Assembly: GCF_002860285.1 (NCBI RefSeq)
Contig: NZ_PGVF01000023.1
Span: 17,474 to 81,473, forward strand
Length of the DNA: 64,000 bases
From: Bacillus sp. M6-12
GTDB taxonomy: Bacteria; Bacillota; Bacilli; Bacillales; DSM-1321
Direction: 5' to 3'
Part shown: positions 1 to 8,730 of the stretch, piece by piece
Position numbering within the stretch: the first letter of the stretch is position 1
How the letters are laid out: each line of letters opens with the position of its first letter
The notes under the pieces: generated by a model
What the model was told of the DNA's origin: nothing
Databases searched by the model: none
What the model saw: only the letters and a program-made list of their open reading frames with translations
Made by a program: the position numbers and the translations under genes

Positions 1-1112
1 ATGGAAAGGCCATCATTTAGTGTTTCATGGAAACGTTCTTCTTCATTTTTCACTACTTTTGCTATGAATTCAGCTTTTTCACGCACTTCCGGATAAAATT
101 CATGCATGATTTCACCGACAACTGGCACAAGTTCAAACATAAACGGGCGGTTGATACCGATATGCTTAGCGTATCTTACAGCCCGGCGAAGCAGACGGCG
201 AAGCACATAGCCACGGCCTTCATTGGACGGAAGAGCTCCGTCTCCTACCGCAAAGGTGACTGTACGGATATGGTCGGCAATAACTTTAAAAGCTGTATCG
301 TTCTCTTTATCTTCACGATATGCCATGCCTGCAATTTGTTCTGTAGCTGCAATGATAGGCATAAATAAATCTGTATCAAAGTTTGTAGGAACTTCCTGAA
401 TGACTGAAGCCATTCGCTCAAGGCCCATACCTGTATCAATGTTCTTCTTTGGCAGCGGAGTATAAGAGCCATCCGGATTATGGTTAAATTGTGAAAAAAC
501 AAGGTTCCATACTTCAAGGTACCGTTCGTTTTCTCCTCCTGGAAATAGCTCCGGATCATTCGGATCGTCACCAAACTCAGGTCCGCGGTCATAGAAAATT
601 TCAGTATTAGGTCCGCTTGGCCCTTCACCTATATCCCAGAAATTCTCTTTCAGGCGGATGATTCTTTCAGATGGAATACCGATCTTTTTATTCCACAATT
701 CAAATGCCTCATCATCCTCAGGATGAATGGTTACCGATAATTTTTCCGGATCAAAACCAATCCACTTTTCATCAGTCAGGAATTCCCATGCCCAAGTAAT
801 GGCTTCTTCCTTAAAATATTCCCCAATAGAAAAATTCCCAAGCATTTCAAAAAAAGTATGGTGACGCGCAGTCTTTCCGACATTTTCAATATCGTTTGTG
901 CGGATGGCCTTCTGTGCGTTTGTAATCCGCGGATTTTGCGGAATAACACGGCCGTCAAAATACTTCTTAAGTGTTGCAACACCTGAATTGATCCACAGCA
1001 ATGATGGATCATCATGCGGTACAAGCGGTGCGCTTGGCTCAACTGTGTGGCCTTTTTCCTTAAAAAAGTCTAAATACATTTGGCGAATCTGTGAACCTGT
1101 TAGCTTTTTCAT
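1..1112 (-). CDS. alaS: Alanyl-tRNA synthetase, N-terminal 370 residues (cut by window edge)
   Basis: Charges tRNA-Ala in the cytoplasm (class II synthetase). Translating the minus strand from ATG 1110-1112 gives an uninterrupted frame to the left edge. It begins MKKLTGSQIRQMYLDFFKEK and has the AlaS signature ARHHTFFEMLGNFSIGEYF at about residues 80-100 (motif 2 region). The visible 370 residues are under half of the usual ~880, so the editing and C-Ala domains lie outside. The RBS is GGAGG-like just upstream. A T-box leader precedes it, so expression is likely induced by uncharged tRNA-Ala. No frameshift is seen. Confidence 0.96.
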   Translation of the reverse strand, partial: MKKLTGSQIRQMYLDFFKEKGHTVEPSAPLVPHDDPSLLWINSGVATLKKYFDGRVIPQNPRITNAQKAIRTNDIENVGKTARHHTFFEMLGNFSIGEYFKEEAITWAWEFLTDEKWIGFDPEKLSVTIHPEDDEAFELWNKKIGIPSERIIRLKENFWDIGEGPSGPNTEIFYDRGPEFGDDPNDPELFPGGENERYLEVWNLVFSQFNHNPDGSYTPLPKKNIDTGMGLERMASVIQEVPTNFDTDLFMPIIAATEQIAGMAYREDKENDTAFKVIADHIRTVTFAVGDGALPSNEGRGYVLRRLLRRAVRYAKHIGINRPFMFELVPVVGEIMHEFYPEVREKAEFIAKVVKNEEERFHETLNDGLS

Positions 1113-1129
1113 GTTAATCCTCCTTATTT

Positions 1130-1447
1130 TCCAGGCAATTCCCGTAGATTTACCGTTTTTGACCGCAAAAAATCCCCGTCCCAAAACAGGGACGAGGATA
1201 TATCTCGCGGTACCACCCTGATTATGGGCATCAAAAACCTGACGATACCCATCACCTTAGCATAGCCTTAACGCGGCAAACGGCAGTGATTAGCTGCACT
1301 CTGGACTAGCTTTCCTCTGCCCTTCATCTGGAATTTCTTTCAGCCTCGGAAATTCCTCTCTAAATGTGCTTTCGCACCAAGATGGACTGCAGTGTACTCG
1401 TTCCTTCTGCGATTTGAGTATTGGAATCATTCTATGTAAAGGATTAT
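1130..1447 (-). promoter_or_regulatory. T-box leader of alaS
   Basis: On the minus strand the conserved T-box AGGGTGGTACCGCG lies at 1206-1219. It is followed by a GC-rich hairpin and T run (1165-1198) that can act as terminator, with the competing antiterminator using the T-box. The upstream ~230 nt hold the stem I region. The 5' limit is approximate and I did not assign the specifier codon with confidence; an alanine codon is expected. Confidence 0.9.
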
Positions 1448-1478
1448 ATTCACAACATTAGCATTTGTCAATCATGAT

Positions 1479-1540
1479 CGGTCGCTTTGTTTCGTGCGAT
1501 GGGTCGCTGCGGGAAGCTAGGGCATCTTTACTTGTTAAAA
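1479..1540 (+). repeat. Dispersed repeat family A, 3' fragment (copy A7)
   Basis: The segment ends GAAGCTAGGGCATCTTTACT then TGTTAA. It matches the 3' end of the full copies at 48199-48478 and 56087-56446 (GGAGCTAGACATTGGTACTT then GTTAA). It is degenerate and lies upstream of the alaS leader. Confidence 0.5.
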
Positions 1541-1588
1541 AAGTTAACTTCCTTACCTAGGAAGGCAGCAAGCTTTCAAAAGCTGTCC

Positions 1589-2674
1589 TTATTCCTCCAC
1601 TAAATCTTTTGGTGATTTTAGCTTCAGTAAGTGTATTCTGGAGTGAAGGAGCGCTGCCTTCATAATCGCCAAAAGCGGGACTGCAGCAATCATGCCGAAA
1701 ACTCCTCCCACCTTTCCCCCAGTAAGAAGGGCAAACAAAATAAATAATGGATGCATATGCAAGCTCTTCCCGACAATCAATGGTGACAGAATGTTCCCCT
1801 CCAAAAATTGTAGCACCAATATGATAGCTACTACAACTAATACCATTTTAGGAGAGTAAGCTGCCGCGATTGCCGCGGCAGGAATGGCCCCGAAGAAAGG
1901 GCCAAAATATGGGATTACATTTGTTATTCCGATAATGATGCCCAGCAGCAATGGATATTTCATATTAAAAATCCAAAACAATAAAGAGGAAACTCCACCA
2001 ATGATCACACATACGGTCAGCTGTCCCCGAATATATCCTCCAAGTGAAGCGTCAACATCCCTAATAAAGGCTTTACATTGATTTCTCCACGCTTGGGGTG
2101 TTAAATACCAAAACATCTTTTTTACCGCGTCGATATCTTTGAGAATATAAAAGGCGATTAATGGAATGAGCGCAAAGAAAATGAGAAAATCAAACACCTG
2201 CATTGCGTACAGAATTACATTCGAAAGCAGCCCATTAAGCCGTCTTTCAACCATGGCAATGCCCTCCTCCAGTATTTCATGGAGCCCGAACGGCCAGTGG
2301 GATGTTTGATGATCAAGTTTTCTGAGCCAGTCTCTATATTGCTCAGCAACTTTTGGAGCGCTTTCAGCAAGCTCACGGATTTGTTCAACTATTGCAGGTA
2401 TTCCTTTGTATATGGCCAGGCCCAGTCCGCCAAAAAATAGGATATAAATAATAGCAATGGCCAGCCACCTCCTGACACCCTTTTCATGGAGGGCCTCTAC
2501 AACAGGATGTAAAAGATACGATATAAAAGCGGCCGCAATGAAAGGGATCAAAACGGATAATAGGGTATTCAAGACAGGCAGCCAGAGCGGCTTAAGCTTC
2601 ATAAAAATGTAGGCAACAATAAACAACAACAGCAAAAAACCAAGCCTGTAATACCATTTAAGCCTTACATCCAC
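1589..2674 (-). CDS. yrrI: AI-2E family transporter (YrrI-like membrane protein)
   Basis: An integral membrane protein of 361 residues in the AI-2E/UPF0118 permease family. It has about seven or eight hydrophobic segments and a C-terminal stretch rich in glycine and proline (GVFGMIAAVPLLAIMKA) typical of the family. I start it at GTG 2672-2674 because GAGGTG sits six bases upstream; an upstream in-frame GTG lies inside that RBS. Family members have been linked to autoinducer-2 export or Na+/H+ exchange, but the substrate cannot be told here. The position next to alaS matches B. subtilis yrrI. Confidence 0.88.
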   Translation of the reverse strand: MDVRLKWYYRLGFLLLLFIVAYIFMKLKPLWLPVLNTLLSVLIPFIAAAFISYLLHPVVEALHEKGVRRWLAIAIIYILFFGGLGLAIYKGIPAIVEQIRELAESAPKVAEQYRDWLRKLDHQTSHWPFGLHEILEEGIAMVERRLNGLLSNVILYAMQVFDFLIFFALIPLIAFYILKDIDAVKKMFWYLTPQAWRNQCKAFIRDVDASLGGYIRGQLTVCVIIGGVSSLLFWIFNMKYPLLLGIIIGITNVIPYFGPFFGAIPAAAIAAAYSPKMVLVVVAIILVLQFLEGNILSPLIVGKSLHMHPLFILFALLTGGKVGGVFGMIAAVPLLAIMKAALLHSRIHLLKLKSPKDLVEE

Positions 2675-2950
2675 GATTTTCACCTCAAGCCATAGTGTTC
2701 GTGGATTACCGCTGTTTCATACTAAAAAGTTCAACGGCCTTGTACAGAGGAGGAATGGCTGTGGCTGGTTGATAGGTTCTTGGCTACAACATTCAATGCC
2801 GACTTGGTCATAAGCCAATTACTTCGGAAAGAAAAGTCCGCCTTTCTGTCAGCTCGTTTCCCGCTTGTTTAGAGACACACATGACGTGGGTCAGAACAGC
2901 ATTTCCAGGTCTGAAGATAGATCCAACCTTACAATTTTTATTTCCTGATA
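2675..2950. other. Intergenic region, largely repeat-derived
   Basis: No coding frame of interest. A degenerate, inverted copy of dispersed repeat family A occupies roughly 2745-2885; the rest shows nothing I can name. Confidence 0.5.
2745..2885 (-). repeat. Dispersed repeat family A, degenerate inverted copy (A8)
   Basis: The stretch with CTACAAC..TGCCGACTTGG, CATAAGCCAATTACTTCGG and TTTCTGTCAGC matches, in reverse, the internal module of copies A2 (48286-48400) and A3 (56235-56330). Both ends are poorly preserved. Confidence 0.5.
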
Positions 2951-2987
2951 ATAAAAAAGCGCAGAACCCAGTGTCTGCACTTTTTTA
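2951..2987 (-). terminator. Intrinsic terminator downstream of the zinc-ribbon gene
   Basis: Read on the minus strand, a hairpin with arms AAAGTGCAGAC and GTTCTGCGCTTT is followed by a run of Ts. It lies just past the stop of the gene at 2995-3189. Confidence 0.8.
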
Positions 2988-2994
2988 TGCTGAA

Positions 2995-3189
2995 TCACAT
3001 ACTTAGCCTGCGATCTTGTTCATCAAATAAATCATCCAGGGAGCTTAAGGTTCCATCTTCTTCAACCTGATGTGTATGAATCACACCTTCTGAAGTGGAT
3101 AGTTCAATAAAACAGTTCCAGCAATAAAATTGATTAACGCCGATTTTTCCGATATCCTTGCTTCGACAATTGGGACATACCATTAACAT
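2995..3189 (-). CDS. Small zinc-ribbon protein (64 aa)
   Basis: Not recognised as a named protein. The sequence has CPNC near residue 5 and CWNC about 20 residues later, a CxxC-CxxC zinc ribbon, then an acidic tail (EEDGTLSSLDDLFDEQDRR). Start ATG 3187-3189 is chosen because GAGGTG lies about nine bases upstream; the longer frame begins at a GTG within that RBS. It follows yrrD closely and shares its terminator, so the two are likely co-transcribed. Zinc binding is inferred from the cysteines only. Confidence 0.75.
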   Translation of the reverse strand: MLMVCPNCRSKDIGKIGVNQFYCWNCFIELSTSEGVIHTHQVEEDGTLSSLDDLFDEQDRRLSM

Positions 3190-3200
3190 GAAAGGGCACC

Positions 3201-3668
3201 TCACTGATCATAGACAGTTATCACGACGGCATCCTTTCCGAAAATTGGCGGGCAAGTAGACTTAATTATCTTGGTCCCTTCCGATATATCAGCAAAAAAA
3301 CCGTCTGACGCTTCATATGCTACGATTGTGCCCTTTTTTTCATCAAAATATACGTCATGCAGAAGGCCAAGTTCCTCACCTTGGCTGGAAAGCAGCATTT
3401 TTCCGGCTAGCGGCACATGGCTGTACATTGTATAACCGTTGAATCTGCTGTTCCTGTGAGCATTTTCGGCAATCATTACTTCATCCCGCCCAAAAATCAA
3501 TACATCCTCCAGCGGCACAAAAAATGAGGACCGAAATAATGATGGCCGGCGAATAAGAAGCCCGATAATTGAACCGCTCTCATTAATGGCCAGGTCATGA
3601 ACCTGCCCAAATTTCGTACCGTTTTCGGTATAAACAGAAACAGCCTTTAATAAAGAAAATGCTCTCAA
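3201..3668 (-). CDS. yrrD: PRC-barrel domain protein YrrD
   Basis: Cytoplasmic protein of about 155 residues. It has two copies of a PRC-barrel-like motif: VYTENGTKFGQVHDLAINE near residues 12-30 and LLSSQGEELGLLHDVYFDE about 90 residues later. PRC barrels are small beta domains that bind proteins or RNA; YrrD's own role is not established. The start is TTG 3666-3668, because AAAGGCGGGG lies at the right distance and the protein then begins MRAFSLLKAV. The upstream in-frame ATG at 3692 lacks an RBS. It lies between recD2 and alaS as in B. subtilis. Confidence 0.8.
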   Translation of the reverse strand: MRAFSLLKAVSVYTENGTKFGQVHDLAINESGSIIGLLIRRPSLFRSSFFVPLEDVLIFGRDEVMIAENAHRNSRFNGYTMYSHVPLAGKMLLSSQGEELGLLHDVYFDEKKGTIVAYEASDGFFADISEGTKIIKSTCPPIFGKDAVVITVYDQ

Positions 3669-3920
3669 AGTACACCCCGCCTTTAAATACATTTTTATTA
3701 TTTGGCTTATCTTCTGAATTCATAACGAGTAACGATTTCCATCCAATCATAATTGTTTTCCAACGGAGTCAATGGGAAATAAAATAGGTAGTGTTCAATT
3801 CTTCCATAGAAGTTAGATAAACAGTAAAATCAAATAGGTAAATAATGCCGGTACATCAGCAACTGCCTGATGATAAAGTTTTGTTTTTTTACAAAAATCA
3901 CTCATCTTCAATAAAAAGAA

Positions 3921-3962
3921 AGAGGAACGGCTATCGGATAAGCCCGATAAACATTCCTCTAT
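3921..3962 (-). terminator. Terminator downstream of recD2
   Basis: On the minus strand AGAGGAATG pairs with CGTTCCTCT, enclosing a second stem (TATCGGG / TCCGATA), followed by TTTCTTTTT. Nothing else of note lies in the 3669-4011 gap. Confidence 0.75.
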
Positions 3963-4011
3963 TTTAGTGTATTACTGCTTCTGCCCCATCTGGTCAGACA
4001 GAATTGAAATA

Positions 4012-6405
4012 CTATTTGGCTTCCCTCATGAAATCATAAGGGGTAACATCTTCCATGCCGATCATAGGATCAGTTTTCAGCAGTTCAGAAAGATAGTCAG
4101 CCTTTGGCCCGCTGTCGGCTTCTTCAGAATTATCCTCCTGAAAAGCTTCCCGAAGCTTTTGCTTAAGCGTGGTTCTTCTTTGAAGCTCGTTATTCAGTTC
4201 TACACCCATACGCAGGGCCTCTTCTTCTCCGCAAAGAATCAAAAAGCTTTTACTCCGTGTGATTGCCGTATAAATGAGATTACGGCGCAGCATCCGAAAA
4301 TAGCTTTTAACAACCGGAAGGATGACAATCGGAAATTCACTTCCCTGTGATTTGTGAATTGAGCAGCAAAAAGCATGAGTAATTTGGGATAAATCCTGCC
4401 TCGTGTAAGTAACCTCTATTCCTTCAAAGGAAACAATCAGCATATCCTGCTTTTCTGTGTTTTCCTTAGCGTAGAGTACAGAAATAACTTCACCCATATC
4501 TCCGTTATAAACGGCACTTTCCGGCTGATTGATCAGCTGCAGAACTTTATCTCCAACCCGATAAGTTACATCGCCAAAGGATAATTCCCTGCGTTTCCCA
4601 TCACTGTTGCTATTCAAGATTTCCTGAAGAATTTTATTCAGGCGGTCAATCCCTGCAGGTCCTTTATACATTGGAGCGAGCACCTGGATATCACGGGCAG
4701 TGTAGCCTTTTTTCCGGGCATTTAAAACTACTTTTTCCACCACTTCGGCTATTTGGGATGTTCCGCAGCTAAAAAATGATCGGTCTGCCTGCTGCCTTTG
4801 GATATCATGCGGCAGCCTGCCATTCTTAATTTCGTGCGCCAGTTCAATAATCGATGATCCTTCAGCCTGCCGGTAAATTTGCTCAAGGCCTACGATAGGA
4901 ACGCACTGGGACGCCAGTAAATCCTTTAAAACCTGTCCGGGCCCTACTGAAGGCAGCTGGTCCTCATCCCCTACTAATATAACCTGAATTTGGTCTGGAA
5001 GTGCCTTAAACAGCTGATTCGCAAGCCACGTATCAACCATCGACATTTCATCGATAATGACTATCTTCCCGGTTATTGGATTTTCCTCATCATGCGAAAA
5101 ACCTTCAGATCCATTCCAGCCAAGAAGCCTATGGATCGTCACAGCTGGCAGTCCAGTGGATTCGGCCATGCGTTTCGCCGCCCTTCCTGTTGGGGCTGCC
5201 AGTATAAAAGGAAATGGGTCTTCTTTTTTATAATCATTAATATCCAGCGATACTCCATGAAGCTCACTGTATAGTTCAACTATCCCTTTGATAACAGTGG
5301 TCTTTCCGGTTCCCGGCCCGCCTGTCATAATCAGCATCGGGGATTCTAATGCTGTTTGGATCGCTTCCTTTTGTGCTGGTGCATATTCGACACCTATTCT
5401 CTCTTCAAGCTCCCCGAGAGCAAGCAAAAATTCGGATTCAGGAAATTGTTCTTTAAACTCCGTTTGAGACAATATCCTCTTAATATGAGTTACGATACCT
5501 TTTTCTGAAAAATAAAGAGATGGCGGGTAGACCCTCCGTTCCTCAACTTGGATTTTTCCTTCTTCACCCAGTTTGACTATTTCATCCGAAATGGCAGTAA
5601 ACTCTATACTGTCCCGTTTGTTTTCTTCCAGCAGCTTCTTTACGCTTTCCAGAAGCTGTTCTGCCTCAAGATATACATTCCCTTCCTGGAGGCACTGTGT
5701 TTCTAAAGTGTATAGGCATGCTGCCTTTATTCGGTCTGGATGGCTGCCGCTGATCCCCAGCTGAAAACCGAGCTCATCTGCGCGTCCAAAGCCAATCCCT
5801 TCAATATCCTCTACCAATTTGTACGGATTTTTCTGCATAATATCAAGTGCATCCTGTTTATAGCACTGGTATATTTTCATTGACAGCTGCGGTCCAAAGC
5901 CGTATTGATTTAAAGCAATCATCACCTGTTCAAGTCCCTGATGTTCAATGAGGGTATCATAGAGGCTTTTCGCCTTTTCAGGATTTAATTTTGGGATACC
6001 ATCCAATATCGAAGGCTGTTCCAGAATCTTGGTAATCGAATTGTCACCCAGCGCCTCGACTATGCTTTCTGCGGTTTTTTTGCCGATACCTTTAAATAGT
6101 TCACTCGACAAATAAGCGACAATTCCTTCCTTTGATTGCGGCATATCTTTCTTAAAATGCTCGACATGAAATTGCAGCCCAAACTTGGGATGGTCCTTCA
6201 TCTGTCCATAAAAGATATACGATTCCTGTTCATGTATTCGAGGGAAGTAGCCGGTTACGACAGCTTCTTTTTCATCATAATTAACATTCGTCTCATCTAC
6301 ACGGATTCTGACAACAGAATAAAGGTTTTGCTCATTATGAAAAATCGTTACAAGATGCCGGCCTTTCATAAATGGTTTTTCTTCTGAAAATAGATCCTGC
6401 TGCAT
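4012..6405 (-). CDS. recD2: ATP-dependent DNA helicase RecD2
   Basis: A 5'-3' superfamily 1B helicase of 797 residues, the usual RecD2 size, with roles in replication-fork maintenance and repair. Order seen: an N-terminal OB/helix-hairpin-helix region (GIGKKTAESIVEALG, about residue 105), Walker A GGPGTGKTT near 359-367, Walker B IIDEMSMVD near 448, and C-terminal motifs CSIHKSQGSEFP and IYTAITRSKS. The long N-terminal extension separates RecD2 from RecBCD-type RecD, and no recB or recC is nearby. Start ATG has AGGAGG 10-15 bases upstream. It may be transcribed with yrrB upstream; its own terminator follows. Confidence 0.95.
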   Translation of the reverse strand: MQQDLFSEEKPFMKGRHLVTIFHNEQNLYSVVRIRVDETNVNYDEKEAVVTGYFPRIHEQESYIFYGQMKDHPKFGLQFHVEHFKKDMPQSKEGIVAYLSSELFKGIGKKTAESIVEALGDNSITKILEQPSILDGIPKLNPEKAKSLYDTLIEHQGLEQVMIALNQYGFGPQLSMKIYQCYKQDALDIMQKNPYKLVEDIEGIGFGRADELGFQLGISGSHPDRIKAACLYTLETQCLQEGNVYLEAEQLLESVKKLLEENKRDSIEFTAISDEIVKLGEEGKIQVEERRVYPPSLYFSEKGIVTHIKRILSQTEFKEQFPESEFLLALGELEERIGVEYAPAQKEAIQTALESPMLIMTGGPGTGKTTVIKGIVELYSELHGVSLDINDYKKEDPFPFILAAPTGRAAKRMAESTGLPAVTIHRLLGWNGSEGFSHDEENPITGKIVIIDEMSMVDTWLANQLFKALPDQIQVILVGDEDQLPSVGPGQVLKDLLASQCVPIVGLEQIYRQAEGSSIIELAHEIKNGRLPHDIQRQQADRSFFSCGTSQIAEVVEKVVLNARKKGYTARDIQVLAPMYKGPAGIDRLNKILQEILNSNSDGKRRELSFGDVTYRVGDKVLQLINQPESAVYNGDMGEVISVLYAKENTEKQDMLIVSFEGIEVTYTRQDLSQITHAFCCSIHKSQGSEFPIVILPVVKSYFRMLRRNLIYTAITRSKSFLILCGEEEALRMGVELNNELQRRTTLKQKLREAFQEDNSEEADSGPKADYLSELLKTDPMIGMEDVTPYDFMREAK

Positions 6406-6626
6406 GGGCCCTTCCCTCCTTTTGTTCCGGCTTTAGTTGCCTGTTGTATTCATTTTGACCTTTCTGTAGCGGAAACAGGGTTTTCTCTTAAATCAAGCCA
6501 AATATAGGAGTTTACAATCGAATAGCGGTTTATTTAAGCCGAAAATCATCGGATTCCAGCAAAACCCCAATCCCTTTTCTTTAGTAAAATAGAATCCAAT
6601 TTATCGGGTGAACATCGTATATTCCT

Positions 6627-7298
6627 TTATGCTTGCTCTCCATTTTCCATTGACTGAACAAGTTTTTTGCCGTTAGCCGCCAGAATATGGTCAGGCTGGA
6701 TTTCAAGCGCTTTTTCAAAATACTCAATTGCCTGTTTAGGATCATTCAGATAGCCTGCCGCGGCTACTCCAAGATTATAGTAGGCATCAGCATGCGCTGG
6801 ATCATGTTCAACAACAAGCTTTAACTGATTAATCAATTCATCATACAGCTCTGCGTTTGCCAGGCACAGGGCATATTGGAATCGGGCTTCTGAATCTTCA
6901 GGATTAAGTTCAACGCTTCTCTGAAAATAAGGCATGGCCCTAACAGGCTGTTCCAGCTGCAAAAATGTCATCCCCAGCATGAACATGCTATCGCTATTGT
7001 CCAATCCAGTCTGGATCGCTTTTTCAAACATTTCCTTTGCATCATTAAACATATCCTGCCCAAAATACAAATTGCCCAGCGAGTAATAAGCGGCACCGGC
7101 ATTTGGATCTATTTCTATTGCTTTCTGATAAAAAGTGACCGCTCTTTCACTTTCACCTACATGGTTCAATACATTGCCAAAGTTAATATACGCTACCGGA
7201 TCGGACGGATTTTCTTCTATGGCCTCAGTGAATGCTTTGACAGCCTCTTCTATCTTGCCTTCTTGCATATATTGAATTCCTAATTGATTTTTATCCAT
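6627..7298 (-). CDS. yrrB: TPR-repeat protein YrrB
   Basis: A 223-residue protein of about six tandem 34-residue TPR units, for example PVAYINFGNVLNHVGESERA and AGAAYYSLGNLYFGQDMF. TPR units form a helical scaffold for protein binding. No signal peptide is seen, so it is cytoplasmic. Start ATG 7296-7298 is preferred because GGAGTG lies eight bases upstream; the longer frame's GTG lacks one. It sits between mnmA and recD2 as in B. subtilis. The partner is unknown; a link to tRNA thiolation is suggested only by position. Confidence 0.88.
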   Translation of the reverse strand: MDKNQLGIQYMQEGKIEEAVKAFTEAIEENPSDPVAYINFGNVLNHVGESERAVTFYQKAIEIDPNAGAAYYSLGNLYFGQDMFNDAKEMFEKAIQTGLDNSDSMFMLGMTFLQLEQPVRAMPYFQRSVELNPEDSEARFQYALCLANAELYDELINQLKLVVEHDPAHADAYYNLGVAAAGYLNDPKQAIEYFEKALEIQPDHILAANGKKLVQSMENGEQA

Positions 7299-7337
7299 CA
7301 CTACCACACTCCATATTCTAATAGCAGTATATCACAG

Positions 7338-7457
7338 AAAAGCGGAAGCGCCCTGCCAAAGGAAGAACGGCTAAAGTCGCCATTGTTGTGACATAAACCG
7401 TGTTACAACCTTCGTCCTTTGGCAACGTCGGCACTGGACACGTCGAGTGCGTCGGGA
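7338..7457 (+). repeat. Dispersed repeat family A, copy A1
   Basis: Begins AAAAGCGGAAGCGCCCTG like copies at 48199 and 56087. It carries GACATAAACCGTGTTACAAC and a TCCTTTGGCAACGTCGGCAC module found again in copy A3, and ends at GTGCGTCGGG without the usual CTTGTTA end. It fills the yrrB-mnmA gap, with a terminator-like hairpin beyond it. Confidence 0.8.
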
Positions 7458-7516
7458 CTTTTCTTCCTACGGAAAAACATTAGTCTAAATGATACAAAAA
7501 TACTCGATAATATTAC

Positions 7517-7553
7517 GAAAACCCTGCCCGATTCAACGACGGCAAGGTTTTCC
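7517..7553 (-). terminator. Probable terminator after mnmA
   Basis: On the minus strand AAAACCTTGCC pairs with GGGCAGGGTTTT (one mismatch) across an 11-base loop. The T run is built into the stem, so termination may be bidirectional. Confidence 0.6.
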
Positions 7554-7611
7554 TAAATAATACAGGTTATTTTAGGGTGCCAGATTTCCCTCTCCAGTTA
7601 CCCAACATATG

Positions 7612-8712
7612 TTAATTTTTTTCAGCTTTAAATATTTCGTCGATAGTCCCGCCGCCAAGGCATTCATCGCCATTGTACAAGACAACAGCCTGTCCAGGGG
7701 TAACGGCACGGATCGGTTCCTTAAAGATTACGGAAACGGTATTGTCCGGAAGAATTTTCACCGTTACTTCATTGTCTGCCTGACGATAGCGGAATTTAGC
7801 TGTACAATCAAATTCTGCCGGCATTTCTCGATCTGATACCCAACTGACATTCACACCCGTAATAGAATCTGAATACAGGAGGTCATTATCGAACCCCTGG
7901 CCAACGTAAAGAATATTCTTCTTGAGGTCTTTCCCTACAACAAACCATGGCTCTCCGCTTCCGCCGATACCTAGACCCTGGCGCTGTCCGATTGTATAGT
8001 ACATTAAGCCGTCATGCTTGCCTTTAACTTCACCATCAAGAGTTTGCATCACGCCAGGCTGTGCAGGGAGATAATTGCTGAGGAATTCCTTAAAGTTTCT
8101 TTCCCCGATAAAACAAATGCCCGTTGAATCCTTTTTAGTTGCAGTTGCCAGTCCTGCTTCCTTAGCGATTTCCCGGACCTTGCTTTTATCTATCCCTCCC
8201 AGAGGAAACATTACTTTTTCGAGCTGCTCCTGAGTGAGCTGATTAAGGAAATAGGTCTGGTCCTTATTTTCATCAATGCCGCGCAGCATTTTATACTCGC
8301 CGTCCCGGTGCTCTACCTGTGCATAGTGGCCTGTTGCAAGATAGTCGGCTCCAAGACTGACTGCATGCTCAAGAAATGCCTTAAACTTGATTTCTTTATT
8401 GCACATTACGTCGGGATTAGGTGTCCTGCCTGCCTTATATTCATCTAAGAAATAGGTAAACACTTTATCCCAATATTGCTTTTCAAAATTAACAGCATAA
8501 TAGGGAATGCCAATTTGATTGCAGACGGCAATAACGTCATTGTAATCTTCCGTTGCGGTACAAACTCCGTTTTCATCAGTGTCATCCCAGTTTTTCATGA
8601 AAATGCCCACAACATCATAGCCCTGCTTCTTTAAAAGCAAAGCCGCAACTGAAGAGTCAACGCCTCCTGACATGCCGACGACAACACGGGTGTCTTTCGG
8701 TGCTTTATTCAT
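7612..8712 (-). CDS. mnmA: tRNA-specific 2-thiouridylase MnmA
   Basis: Installs the 2-thio group on wobble U34 of tRNAs for Lys, Glu and Gln, taking sulfur from a cysteine desulfurase. 366 residues, normal length. The PP-loop SGGVDSS is at residues 15-21. The catalytic cysteines are in PDVMCNKEIKF (about C103) and TGICFIGERNF (about C200). The desulfurase gene lies immediately upstream, 18 bp away, so sulfur donor and acceptor are probably made from one transcript, the arrangement known for B. subtilis yrvO-mnmA. Confidence 0.97.
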   Translation of the reverse strand: MNKAPKDTRVVVGMSGGVDSSVAALLLKKQGYDVVGIFMKNWDDTDENGVCTATEDYNDVIAVCNQIGIPYYAVNFEKQYWDKVFTYFLDEYKAGRTPNPDVMCNKEIKFKAFLEHAVSLGADYLATGHYAQVEHRDGEYKMLRGIDENKDQTYFLNQLTQEQLEKVMFPLGGIDKSKVREIAKEAGLATATKKDSTGICFIGERNFKEFLSNYLPAQPGVMQTLDGEVKGKHDGLMYYTIGQRQGLGIGGSGEPWFVVGKDLKKNILYVGQGFDNDLLYSDSITGVNVSWVSDREMPAEFDCTAKFRYRQADNEVTVKILPDNTVSVIFKEPIRAVTPGQAVVLYNGDECLGGGTIDEIFKAEKN

Positions 8713-8730
8713 AATTTATTCCTTCTTTAC

